A stretch of DNA of 31,463 nt from Bacillota bacterium (GTDB lineage Bacteria > Bacillota_E > RBS10-35 > JAJYVN01). Position 1 is the first letter of the stretch, and the number at the start of each line of letters is the position of its first letter. The notes under the pieces were generated by a model. That model saw nothing but the letters and a program-made list of their open reading frames with translations. It was not told where the DNA came from and made no database searches. Shown in pieces: positions 1-8,439 of the stretch. The translations under genes and the position numbers were made by a program. Location of the stretch: positions 1 through 31,463 of the forward strand of contig JAJZWQ010000012.1 of assembly GCA_021846605.1 (NCBI GenBank), read 5' to 3'.

Positions 1-21
1 GCGGATCTTTTGCGCAGCCAC
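1..21 (-). CDS. rpsJ: 30S ribosomal protein S10, first 7 codons (cut by window edge)
   Basis: Only the 5' end is in the window. Read leftward from a GTG at 21-19, the codons give M-A-A-Q-K-I-R, which matches the usual S10 N-terminus (M-A-x-Q-K-I-R-I-R-L). A purine-rich GGGGGCAGGG lies just upstream. The gene begins 11 bases after the tuf stop, the normal order at the junction of tuf with the S10 ribosomal-protein operon. With seven residues the call rests on this match plus context. Confidence 0.6.
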
Positions 22-32
22 GGCCCTGCCCC

Positions 33-1232
<1,200 letters not shown>

Positions 1233-1302
1233 CCGCCCTCGCCCCCCCGTCCGTGCGCCTGTCGCCGCACGCTGCGGCGCCCGCTCCACGGCATTCCCGG
1301 AG

Positions 1303-1332
1303 ATTGTACGGTGTGCGGCGGGTGAGAGGCAA
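1303..1332 (-). promoter_or_regulatory. Likely sigma-A-type promoter of tuf
   Basis: Read on the minus strand, TTGCCT (1332-1327) and TACAAT (1308-1303) are separated by 18 bases. Transcription would start near 1296, giving a leader of about 65 bases. That leader holds a perfect hairpin, CGCCGCA-GCG-TGCGGCG (1263-1279), and a G-rich ribosome-binding stretch. The strength of this match fits a highly expressed gene, but it is an eye match only. Confidence 0.55.
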
Positions 1333-1979
1333 CGGACAGGCGTAGCGGGGCGTAGCGCAAAGTCGCGGGAGGCGACGATCCTGACCCAGACCGGTATCCG
1401 GCGGACTCTGGCGGTGGCCTCCATCCCGGAGTCTACGAAGGGAGCGGTGCGATCACCGCTCACGGCGTCCGCCGCCGCGCGTTCACCCAAGCGGCGCCAA
1501 GTCGCTTCGTCGCACGCTGCAAAGGTCGCCAGGTACGCGGCTTCCTGTATGGTCAGTGGGCGGCTGGGGGGCGCAGGACCGGGTGTGACGCGGTTCTGGC
1601 CGGTGGGCCGGCTGGTTGCCGGTCCCCTGAGTAGCGCGTAGTCGGCGCGTGGGCTGACCTAAGGGGCTTTTTCATGGACGGAGAATGCTGTCCCAGCGTC
1701 TCCCAGTTGCGCGCTCGTTCCGTCGGCGGTTTTCTCCAACACGTCGCAAAATAGGCGGATATCGCCCGCATCCGCCCGCGGATGCCGGTGGAGGAATGCT
1801 GCCATGCTCGGGGAAGCGTTGCAGGTCCTTCCCAAAACGGATTCCATGATTGGCGGAGGCGGAGCGCGCATATGGGTGCAGTCGGGAGCGCGGACGACGG
1901 TTCTCCCCGATCGGATGCCCATCCGATGGCTCGGGCACGCTTCCACCTGGGGACGGCACTGGCAAAGGGGGGGCGGGGC
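1333..1979. other. Gene-free divergent region between tuf and the envelope operon
   Basis: About 650 bases lie between the two divergent transcription units and no convincing coding frame runs through them. I see a perfect inverted repeat, AGCGGTG-CGAT-CACCGCT, at 1443-1460, and a G/C-rich stretch at 1575-1626 that could fold. A T-run follows GGGGC near 1668. There is no clear sigma-A promoter for the plus-strand operon and no tRNA. The region may hold a long leader or regulatory RNA, but nothing identifies a known riboswitch. Confidence 0.4.
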
Positions 1980-3206
1980 TTGACCGCCACGCCTCGGGTC
2001 CTCACGCGGCGGACGGCCGCACGCCCCCGTCGGCTCTACCCGCGGCAACATGCGGATATCGTCATCCTGACCGCGCGCTACGGCGCGGGCCACTGGGAGG
2101 CGGCGGTCGCGTTGCGCCAGGCGATCGAGTGCGCCCATCCCGACCGCCAGGCCCTCATGCTCGACTACATGGAACTGGTCAGCCCGGCGCTCAACCGGAC
2201 CGTCCAGAGCCTGTATCTGGCCTCGATCAAGCACTTTCCCGAGGGCTACGGATGGTTCTACCGGACCACCAGCGCCATCGCCCCCGACTCCCCGTTCCAG
2301 TCGTTGCTCAACAGCCTGGGACGGGAGCAGCTGGCCCGGCTCGTCGCGGACACCACCCCCAACGTGATCATCTCCACCTTCCCCACGCAGGCCGGGGTGC
2401 TCTCAGACATGCGCCGCCTCAATCAGTGCCGGGTGCCGGCGGTCACCGTGCTCACCGACAACACCGTGCACAGCCAGTGGGTCCACCCCCACACCGACCT
2501 CTATTGCGTCCCCAGCCAGGAGGTGGCGGCCGACCTGCAGCAGCGCGGCGTCGATCCCACGCGCATCGCCGTCACCGGGATCCCCATTCGCGAGGCCTTC
2601 CGCGAGGTCGGCGACCCGCAGGAGGTGCGGCGGAAGTACCACCTCGACCCCACGCTGCCGATCATCCTGGTGATGAGCGGCGCCTTCGGGGCGCTGGGTG
2701 GGGTGGGCGAGGCCTGCCGCGCCCTGACCCACATGCGCCGTCCCCTGCAACTGGTCGTGGTTTGCGGGCGGGACCGGCAATTGGCGCGGCGGCTGCAGCA
2801 CGCCACTGGATCCTATCCCTATCCGGTCCACGTCTTCGGCTGGGTGGAGGCCATCGCCGAACTGATGTCGGTGGCGCGGGTGCTGGTGACCAAGGCGGGC
2901 GGCGTCACCACCGCCGAGGCCCTGGCCCTGCACGTGCCGATGGTCATCTTCCGTCCCATCCCCGGGCAGGAGAAGGCCAACACGCTCTACCTGGAACGGC
3001 ATGGCGCCGCGCGCATCGCGCGCAGCACCGAGGACCTCGAGGCCCACTGCGACGAACTGTTGGTGCGCGACGACCTGTGGCGGCGGATGGAGCGGGACGC
3101 CGCCACCCTGGGCCGCCTGGAGGCTGCGCGGAACATCGCCGACCTCGCGCTGCGCCTGGGCGGGCTCTCGCCGGCCGACGCCGACCCGGCCGGAGCCCGG
3201 GCATGA
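1980..3206 (+). CDS. UgtP/MGDG-synthase-family glycosyltransferase (diacylglycerol glycosyltransferase-like)
   Basis: A GT28-type glycosyltransferase of about 408 residues. The N-terminal MGDG-synthase domain opens with ILTARYGAGHWEAA. The C-terminal UDP-sugar-binding domain shows VTKAGGVTTAEALA followed by RPIPGQEKANTLYL, the family's nucleotide-sugar signature. Known relatives add glucose or galactose to diacylglycerol at the inner membrane face, making glycolipids and lipoteichoic-acid anchors. The exact sugar and acceptor cannot be read here. The start is uncertain. TTG at 1980, behind AAAGGGGGGG, gives a normal family length. ATG at 1872, behind GGAG, and ATG at 1926 are alternatives that add an unconserved N-terminus. 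The stop overlaps the next start (ATGA), so it is co-translated with the MFS transporter. Confidence 0.88.
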   Translation: MTATPRVLTRRTAARPRRLYPRQHADIVILTARYGAGHWEAAVALRQAIECAHPDRQALMLDYMELVSPALNRTVQSLYLASIKHFPEGYGWFYRTTSAIAPDSPFQSLLNSLGREQLARLVADTTPNVIISTFPTQAGVLSDMRRLNQCRVPAVTVLTDNTVHSQWVHPHTDLYCVPSQEVAADLQQRGVDPTRIAVTGIPIREAFREVGDPQEVRRKYHLDPTLPIILVMSGAFGALGGVGEACRALTHMRRPLQLVVVCGRDRQLARRLQHATGSYPYPVHVFGWVEAIAELMSVARVLVTKAGGVTTAEALALHVPMVIFRPIPGQEKANTLYLERHGAARIARSTEDLEAHCDELLVRDDLWRRMERDAATLGRLEAARNIADLALRLGGLSPADADPAGARA

Positions 3207-4495
3207 GGGTTTCCGAAGGGACGCGGCCGCTACGCCGCCGCGTGCGCTCCATCCGACAGGTCCCCCGGCCACCCGCCACCGCGGTGGACGATCGGTCGGC
3301 CATGCGCCACCTACTGCGGCACCCGGAGATGTGGGGCTTCATCGCCACCACCGCCTGCGTGGAGTTCGCGCGGGGCGCGCTCTTCCTGTCCCTGCTCCCC
3401 GCCTACCTCACCCAGGGCCTGTCCATGAGCGTGGCCACGCTGGGCCTGGTGATCTCGGCCCAGTACCTGGCCGATACGGTCTTCAAGATCCCTACGGGAT
3501 GGCTGGTCGACCGCTTCGGCCCCTGGCGCGTGCTCGCGCCGTTCCTGAGCCTGTCGGCGGTGGCCGTCTATCTCCTGCCCCGGGTGCATGCCAGCCTGGC
3601 CTTTATGCTGCTCGGCGTGCTCTTCGGTGTCGGCTCGTCGGCCAACTGGCCGGCCGTGCTCTCCGGCAGCGTGGAGATCGGCGGCATGGAGCGCCGGGCG
3701 AGCGCGACCAGCATCGTATTCCTGGCCTGGCTGGCCGGTGGCGGGCTCGGTCCCGTGCTCGTCAACTTCCTGATCGGCCGGGGGTTCCACACGGCCTTCC
3801 TGGTCGCGGCCGCGGTGGTCACCGGGGCGCCGGTCGCCGCCCTCCTGGGGCTGCGGCGCCTGCGCGCCGGCCGGCACCCGGCCACGCGGCCCGCCGAGTC
3901 CCCAGACTCCCCGGGTGCAGTGCTGGACGGCATCCGCCGGGCCGGATGGCTGATCCCGGGCATGTTCGTGCAGATGCTCGCCCTGGGCATCCTGCTGCCT
4001 GTGCTGGTGCCCTTCGCCCGGCAGCACCTCCACCTGACACCGCCCCAGTACGGGTTCATGCTCCTGGCGGGAGGAACGGTCACCGTGCTCTGCCTGCTGC
4101 CCATGGGCCGCGTCGTCGACCGCCTGGGCTCCAAGCTCCTGCTGGTCGGGGGCTTTATGATGGCTGCGGCCGCGGTCGTGCTCTTGGCGCTGGCGCGAGA
4201 CGCCAGCGGGCTGCTCTGGCGCACCGCCCTGCTCGGGCTGTCCTACGCCATCATCCTTCCGGCCTGGAACGGACTCACGGTGGGGAAGATCGACGCCGGC
4301 CGCCGGGGCCTGCTGCTGGGAGTGTTCATGGCCATCGAGGGGCTGGGGATCGCGGTGGGGCCGATCCTCGGCGGCGCGCTGTACACCTGGCACGTGCAGG
4401 CGCCCTTCTTCGTGACCGGCGCCATCCTGGCGGTGATCGCGGTCTTCTACGCGCTGGTGGCCAACCGCCACTTCCACGCCCAGGAGGGGGGATGA
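3203..4495 (+). CDS. MFS transporter, possibly LtaA-like glycolipid flippase
   Basis: A 430-residue major facilitator protein with about 12 hydrophobic segments starting near residue 45. The loop GWLVDRFGPWRVL between segments 2 and 3 is a clear form of the MFS motif A, and a second copy, GRVVDRLGSKLLL, sits in the C-terminal half. A basic cytoplasmic N-terminus of about 35 residues precedes the first segment. An internal ATG at 3302 would remove most of it. It overlaps the upstream UgtP-like gene by ATGA and the downstream deacetylase by ATGA. In Staphylococcus the neighbour of the diacylglycerol glucosyltransferase is LtaA, an MFS protein that flips the glycolipid anchor. By context this gene could do the same, but a drug-efflux or sugar-efflux role cannot be excluded from sequence. 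Confidence 0.85.
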   Translation: MRVSEGTRPLRRRVRSIRQVPRPPATAVDDRSAMRHLLRHPEMWGFIATTACVEFARGALFLSLLPAYLTQGLSMSVATLGLVISAQYLADTVFKIPTGWLVDRFGPWRVLAPFLSLSAVAVYLLPRVHASLAFMLLGVLFGVGSSANWPAVLSGSVEIGGMERRASATSIVFLAWLAGGGLGPVLVNFLIGRGFHTAFLVAAAVVTGAPVAALLGLRRLRAGRHPATRPAESPDSPGAVLDGIRRAGWLIPGMFVQMLALGILLPVLVPFARQHLHLTPPQYGFMLLAGGTVTVLCLLPMGRVVDRLGSKLLLVGGFMMAAAAVVLLALARDASGLLWRTALLGLSYAIILPAWNGLTVGKIDAGRRGLLLGVFMAIEGLGIAVGPILGGALYTWHVQAPFFVTGAILAVIAVFYALVANRHFHAQEGG

Positions 4496-5226
4496 GCGAG
4501 GTGGGGCCCGCCGACGCGCTCTGGGTGCTGGCTGCGGCCTTCGCAGGGTATGACGTCGTACCGGACGTCCTGGGGCGGCGGCACCCCCGCGCCCTGCGCC
4601 GGGGCCCGGCGGCCTCCGGGCTGGTGGCGCTGAGCTTTGACGACGGGCCGCACCCGGAGATCACGCCCGCCGTCCTGGACCACCTGGCGGCCGCGGGAGC
4701 GCGGGCGACGTTCTTCGTCGTCGGCGAGAATGTGCGCCGCCACCCGGACCTGGTCCGCCGTATGCTGCGTGAGGGGCACGCCGTGGGGGTGCACACGACC
4801 ACGCACCGCCACGCCTGGATCACCTCGCCGGCCCGGCTGCGCTGGGAGTTGACGCAGGGCATGGCCGCCATCACCGAGGCCACGGGCCTACGCCCCCTCT
4901 GGTTCCGCCCGCCCTGGGGCGCCTTCAACGCGGTGACCTGGACGACCGCCAACCGCCTGGGTCTGCGCGTCGCCCTGTGGAGTTGCGATGCCGGCGACTG
5001 GCTCCCCGGCGCCAGCCCCGCCGCCATCCGCCGCCGGGTGCTGGCCGGGGTGGAGCCGGGTGGCGTGATCGACCTGCACGACGGGGGACAGACCCCGCGG
5101 GGGTGTTGGGCCATGGCTGAAATCCTGCCGGATGTGCTGGCCGCCGCCCGCAGCCGCGGCCTGCAACCGGCCCACCTGGGCGAACTCACCGGACTCCCGG
5201 CCATGGGAGAGGCGCACGGCCCGTAA
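4492..5226 (+). CDS. Polysaccharide deacetylase, NodB domain (CE4)
   Basis: A 244-residue protein that is almost all NodB fold. CE4 enzymes are metal-dependent and remove acetyl groups from N-acetylated sugars such as peptidoglycan or exopolysaccharide. All five motifs are visible: SFDDGP (residues 48-53, catalytic base and metal Asp), HTTTH (101-105, two metal histidines), RPPWG (139-143), DAGDW (166-170) and LHDGG with the catalytic His at about 196. The N-terminus has a short hydrophobic stretch (about residues 9-20) but no convincing signal peptide, so secretion is unclear. Starts by ATGA overlap with the MFS gene, behind GGAGGGGG. It is followed after 39 bases by a YkoP-like gene, a domain that often accompanies such deacetylases. 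Confidence 0.93.
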   Translation: MSEVGPADALWVLAAAFAGYDVVPDVLGRRHPRALRRGPAASGLVALSFDDGPHPEITPAVLDHLAAAGARATFFVVGENVRRHPDLVRRMLREGHAVGVHTTTHRHAWITSPARLRWELTQGMAAITEATGLRPLWFRPPWGAFNAVTWTTANRLGLRVALWSCDAGDWLPGASPAAIRRRVLAGVEPGGVIDLHDGGQTPRGCWAMAEILPDVLAAARSRGLQPAHLGELTGLPAMGEAHGP

Positions 5227-5265
5227 GCGGCGGCCGTCACCGCCATCCGAAGGGAGGCGCCGGGC

Positions 5266-5916
5266 GTGAACGGACGGCCGCATCGGGCACGTGCGCTGGC
5301 TCAGTGGTTGCTCGGCCCCGAGGAGTGGCTCTTCACCCGCCTGGCGGGCAGCCGTCCCGTCGCCGGATCGAAGGGCACGTTCCTGGTCGCCTACCACCGC
5401 CACCACGGGGCGGCGGTCCACCTGCCGGACGGCACGGTGGTCCGCCCTGGGGACCCCATCGCCGAGATCCACTTCTGGAACGACCACATCGCCCGCCGCC
5501 GCGAGGCGGAGGCCGGGGCCGTCACCTGGCATCTGGTCCGGGACTTCCGCGCCGACCTGGGCACCCTGGCCCAGGCGATGGCGCGCCGGGAGATCGCCCC
5601 CCGCGCCAAGGCGGTGTATGGCGCCGGCCCGATCGCGCCGGCGGCCGCGCGCTTCGGCTTCTTCGTGCGCCCGCTGCCGCCGGGGCTGCGCCGCAGCGCG
5701 CTGACCGGCTGGCAGCACATGATCCGGCGCGCCTTCCGGCCGCCGGGAGTCGTCCAGCATACGGACGCGGAGACATCGGAACTCTGGATGAGCAGGGCGG
5801 AACTCCTGAGACGCTTTGCGGCAGGCCACGCGCCCCATGCCGCCGAACGGAAGCCACGCTCCGACCCAAACCTGTCCCAGACCCCGCACCGCACCGGACC
5901 GTCGGCAGGGGGGTAG
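5266..5916 (+). CDS. YkoP-like domain protein
   Basis: A 216-residue protein of unknown biochemical role. It resembles the YkoP-like domain of Bacillota by VHLPDGTVVRPGDPIAEIHF near residues 50-70, GFFVRPLPPG in the middle, and SELWMSRAELLRRF toward the C-terminus. In related genomes this domain sits next to, or is fused to, polysaccharide deacetylases, which fits the position directly after the NodB gene. The last 35 residues look low-complexity and may be an unconserved tail. GTG start, well supported by AAGGGAGG eight bases upstream. No membrane segment or signal peptide is seen. The family assignment is from memory of the motif pattern and the function is not known to me. Confidence 0.65.
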   Translation: MNGRPHRARALAQWLLGPEEWLFTRLAGSRPVAGSKGTFLVAYHRHHGAAVHLPDGTVVRPGDPIAEIHFWNDHIARRREAEAGAVTWHLVRDFRADLGTLAQAMARREIAPRAKAVYGAGPIAPAAARFGFFVRPLPPGLRRSALTGWQHMIRRAFRPPGVVQHTDAETSELWMSRAELLRRFAAGHAPHAAERKPRSDPNLSQTPHRTGPSAGG

Positions 5917-5930
5917 TCGGACTGAGTCTG

Positions 5931-6530
5931 ATGGCGTCTCTGGCCACGATGGCCACGGGGTTCGTGCACCGCGACGGGCTGGCGGGCATCTTCCTCGGGA
6001 TGACCATAGAGAGTGCCGGGATCCCCGTCCCCAGCGAGGTGATCATGCCGCTTGGCGCCCTGGCCTTCCCCGGAACCCGCGGGCTCGTGGAGGTCATCGC
6101 CCTGGGCACCCTGGGCAACCTCGTGGGCTCGTGGGCGGCCTACGCCATCGGCGCGGTCCTGGGGGTGGAGTGGCGCGGGAGCCGCTGGCTCAACCGCCGC
6201 CACTGGGAGGCGGCGCACGCCTGGTTCGGGCGCTATGGCAACCGCGCCGTTTTCTTGGGTCGCATCCTGCCGACGGTGCGGACGTACATCTCCTTCCCGG
6301 CGGGCGCGGTCACCATGCCCCCCGGCCGGTTCACGGCATACACCCTGGCGGGTTCGATCCTCTGGACGGCGGTCCTGGCCCTGCTGGGCCGGCTCCTGGG
6401 GGCGCACTGGCATCAGATCGTGAACTTCTTCGGTGGATTCACGGCTGTCACCGTGCTGGCCGTCGTGGTGGCCATCGTCCTCCTGGTGCTGCGCGCGCGC
6501 CGGCGGCGACCCCGCGGGGACGGCGCGTAG
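5931..6530 (+). CDS. DedA-family membrane protein
   Basis: A 199-residue integral membrane protein of the DedA (SNARE-associated/VTT) superfamily. Visible family marks are ESAGIPVPSEVIMPLGALAF (residues about 27-46), the central GRYGNRAVFLGRILPTVRTY with its conserved arginines, FPAGAVTMPPGRF, and a terminal hydrophobic helix followed by an Arg-rich tail. DedA proteins are linked to undecaprenyl-phosphate and phospholipid flipping across the cytoplasmic membrane, so a role in recycling a lipid carrier for envelope glycan synthesis is plausible. ATG at 5931 was chosen. No strong ribosome-binding site sits at the right distance (a G-run lies about 18 bases upstream), so the exact start is unsure. 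It is the last gene of the plus-strand operon. Confidence 0.88.
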   Translation: MASLATMATGFVHRDGLAGIFLGMTIESAGIPVPSEVIMPLGALAFPGTRGLVEVIALGTLGNLVGSWAAYAIGAVLGVEWRGSRWLNRRHWEAAHAWFGRYGNRAVFLGRILPTVRTYISFPAGAVTMPPGRFTAYTLAGSILWTAVLALLGRLLGAHWHQIVNFFGGFTAVTVLAVVVAIVLLVLRARRRRPRGDGA

Positions 6531-6608
6531 GGCGGCCGTGCCGGCATCGGCGGGGACGGGCGGCACCACCACTGCGGCCAGAGCCGCGCCACGCTCCAAC
6601 GGCCGCCC
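6530..6608. repeat. Inverted repeats after dedA, possible terminator structure
   Basis: GGGCGGCCGT at 6530-6539 is matched by ACGGCCGCCC at 6599-6608, a perfect 10-base pair of arms. A small GCGGC-CAGA-GCCGC hairpin (6574-6587) lies inside the loop. It starts at the dedA stop, so it could end the plus-strand transcript, but no T-run follows. Confidence 0.35.
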
Positions 6609-6639
6609 CCCATCGGGCTCCCGCCCCAGACAGTGCGGG

Positions 6640-6976
6640 CGCGCGGCATCCCTGGCCCCACGAACACGGGCGCGAACGGCGACATCCGTGCCGCGGGCCA
6701 TGTCGCGACCGTGTTCAACGCCGCAAACATGGGCGTCCCGCCAAGGTCGAGCGCCGTGGTCTGGAAACCAGGCACTCGCGCCGGGACCACCACGACGAAG
6801 GTGCCGGTCGTCCCGCACACCTGCCTGTCTGGGGCCCGCATGTCGCTGCGCTGGCACGCAGTGCCCGTGCGGGGTGAGCGTGCGGAACCGCTCCTGCGTA
6901 CGGCGTATGCGCAGGGCAGGCAGAACAACCCACCCGCGACAGAACCCCCCGGCTTTAGCCGTGGGGAGGTTCAGCG
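6640..6976 (+). mobile_element. Decayed IS200/IS605-family relic (tnpB 3' end, omega-RNA region and right end)
   Basis: The right part, 6945-6966, is a hairpin of the form CCCCCCGGC-TTTA-GCCGTGGGG followed by AGGTTCA, the typical right-end structure of IS200/IS605 elements and the 3' end of their TnpB guide RNA. Upstream, the plus-strand frame at about 6699-6734 reads HVATVFNAANMG, which resembles the terminal HADxNAAxN motif of TnpB. The 150 bases between them would correspond to the guide-RNA scaffold. No intact transposase frame remains and the left end is not visible. The hairpin call is good; the tnpB homology is by eye and uncertain. It lies between convergent dedA and purD, and its hairpin may serve as purD terminator. 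Confidence 0.5.
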
Positions 6977-7044
6977 CGACCTCCGCTGCGTTCGCGGTAC
7001 GTTGACCGGCCCCCAGGTGGGACGGCGCGGGTGGGCCTCCCGGT

Positions 7045-8307
7045 TCAGCGGCCCCGGGTGCCCTCCGCGCGGCCCATGTCCGAGCGCCACTGCGCCCCGT
7101 CGAAGCCGACGGACGCCACCGCGGCGTAGGCGGCGGTGCGCGCGCCCTCCAGGTCCGCGGCGCGGCCCACCAGGGTGAGCACCCGCCCGCCGGCGGTGCG
7201 CCAGGCGGCACCGTCCTGGACGGTGGCGGCGTGGAAGCAGAGCGCCCCGCCCGCGGCGGGCTGCCCGCCGGCGTCCAGTCCCCAGATCTCCTGCCCCGGT
7301 TCCGGCGCCGCCGGATAGCCGGGGCTGGCCAGCACGACGCCGAGCGCGGCCCCCGCTTCCATGACGACCCGGTCGTCGGGGGCCAGGGCGCCGGCCGCCG
7401 CCCGCTGCCAGAGAGGCACCGGGTCCCCGGCCCACAGCGGCAGGAGCGCCTGCGCCTCGGGATCCCCCAGGCGGCAGTTGAACTCCAGCACCCGGGGCCC
7501 CGCCGGGGTGAGCATCAGCCCGGCAAAGAGGAAGCCGGTGAAGGGGCAGCCCTCGGCGGCCATGGCGTCGACGGCCCCCTGCAGGATGTCCCGGACGGCC
7601 GCGGCCGTCCCCTCCCCCAGACCGGCCACCGGGGCATAGGCGCCCATGCCCCCCGTCATCGGACCGGTGTTGCCCGCCCCCAGGCGCTTGTGGTCGCGGG
7701 CGCAGCCCAGGGCCAGCGCCCGCCGACCATCGCATAACGCGAAGCCAGACAGCTCCGCCCCCTCCAGGAACTCCTCGAAGACGACCGGACCGTGGGCGGC
7801 CAGTTGCCGCGTGGCGTCCAGCGCCTGGGCCCGCGTGGGCGCGATGAGGACCCCCTTGCCCGCCATGAGCCCGTCGGCCTTGATGACGGCGGGCAGCGGC
7901 CACTCGGCCGCCAGGGCCAGCGCCGCGGAGAGATCCGGCGCCCGCTCAGACCGCGGCGCGGGGATGCCGTGCCGGTGGCAGAGGTCCATGGCCCAGGCCT
8001 TGCTGCCCTCGATGCGGGCCGCGGCGGCCGACGGGCCCAGCACGGCCAGCCCGGCCTCCCGCAGCCGGTCGGCGACGCCGGCCACCAGCGGCGCCTCCGG
8101 CCCGACCACCACCAGTTCCACGCGCTCGCGGCGGGCCAGTTCGATCAGCCCCGGCGCGTCGCCAGCGGCCACCGCCACCGGGGTGGCGACCGACGCCAGG
8201 CCCGCGTTGCCCGGGGCCGCCAGGACCCGCTCCACCTGGGACGAGCGGGCCAGCCGCCAGCACAGGGCGTGCTCCCGGGCGCCGCCCCCCACCACCAGAA
8301 CGCGCAT
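7045..8307 (-). CDS. purD: Phosphoribosylamine-glycine ligase (GAR synthetase)
   Basis: Catalyses step 2 of IMP synthesis: phosphoribosylamine + glycine + ATP to GAR. The 420-residue product is full length. It starts MRVLVVGGGAREHAL (N domain), continues with VVGPEAPLVAGVAD, then the ATP-grasp part with PAVIKADGLMAGKGV (residues about 138-152), FEEFLEGAELSGFAL, HKRLGAGNTGPMTGGMGAY, and the metal-binding LEFNCRLGDPEAQ. The C domain is slightly short and ends RGR. ATG start behind GGGGAGGG. It is the last gene of the purine cluster and is separated from purN by 132 bases that contain a long hairpin (8389-8426). purH, which usually sits between purN and purD in Bacillota, is absent. Confidence 0.97.
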   Translation of the reverse strand: MRVLVVGGGAREHALCWRLARSSQVERVLAAPGNAGLASVATPVAVAAGDAPGLIELARRERVELVVVGPEAPLVAGVADRLREAGLAVLGPSAAAARIEGSKAWAMDLCHRHGIPAPRSERAPDLSAALALAAEWPLPAVIKADGLMAGKGVLIAPTRAQALDATRQLAAHGPVVFEEFLEGAELSGFALCDGRRALALGCARDHKRLGAGNTGPMTGGMGAYAPVAGLGEGTAAAVRDILQGAVDAMAAEGCPFTGFLFAGLMLTPAGPRVLEFNCRLGDPEAQALLPLWAGDPVPLWQRAAAGALAPDDRVVMEAGAALGVVLASPGYPAAPEPGQEIWGLDAGGQPAAGGALCFHAATVQDGAAWRTAGGRVLTLVGRAADLEGARTAAYAAVASVGFDGAQWRSDMGRAEGTRGR

Positions 8308-8341
8308 CGTCGCGATCCCTCCCCGCTCCTCAGTGCCGGAA

Positions 8342-8426
8342 ATGCCGAACGGCTGCCAGCGGCATGGTGGGAGCCGCCGTGCCGACGGCTCTGGGACAAG
8401 GGCGGGACGCCCCCCTTGTCCCAGAG
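8342..8426. repeat. Hairpin-rich intergenic element between purN and purD
   Basis: CTCTGGGACAAGGG (8389-8402) and CCCTTGTCCCAGAG (8413-8426) form a perfect 14-base stem with a 10-base loop. A second pair, ATGCCG (8342-8347) and CGGCAT (8360-8365), follows in the transcription direction. On the minus-strand transcript the large hairpin lies just after the purN stop. There is no T-run, so simple termination is doubtful. It may be a REP-like element, an RNA processing site or a partial attenuator before purD. Confidence 0.6.
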
Positions 8427-8439
8427 GGCAGGCGCCGCC

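Noticed and set aside
1233..1490. In-frame N-terminal extension of EF-Tu
   Set aside because: EF-Tu begins at [12 protein letters not shown]. The extension spans a good promoter and has no conserved pattern.
1470..1500. T-box-like string (TTGGGTGAACGCGCGG on the minus strand) upstream of tuf
   Set aside because: It departs from the T-box core (GGGTGGNACCGCG), lacks a terminator partner, and tuf is not a T-box target.
6633..7178. 181-codon plus-strand open frame after dedA
   Set aside because: It runs through the IS-type hairpin into purD antisense sequence and has no protein pattern as a whole. Only a short TnpB-like piece is noted, as a relic.
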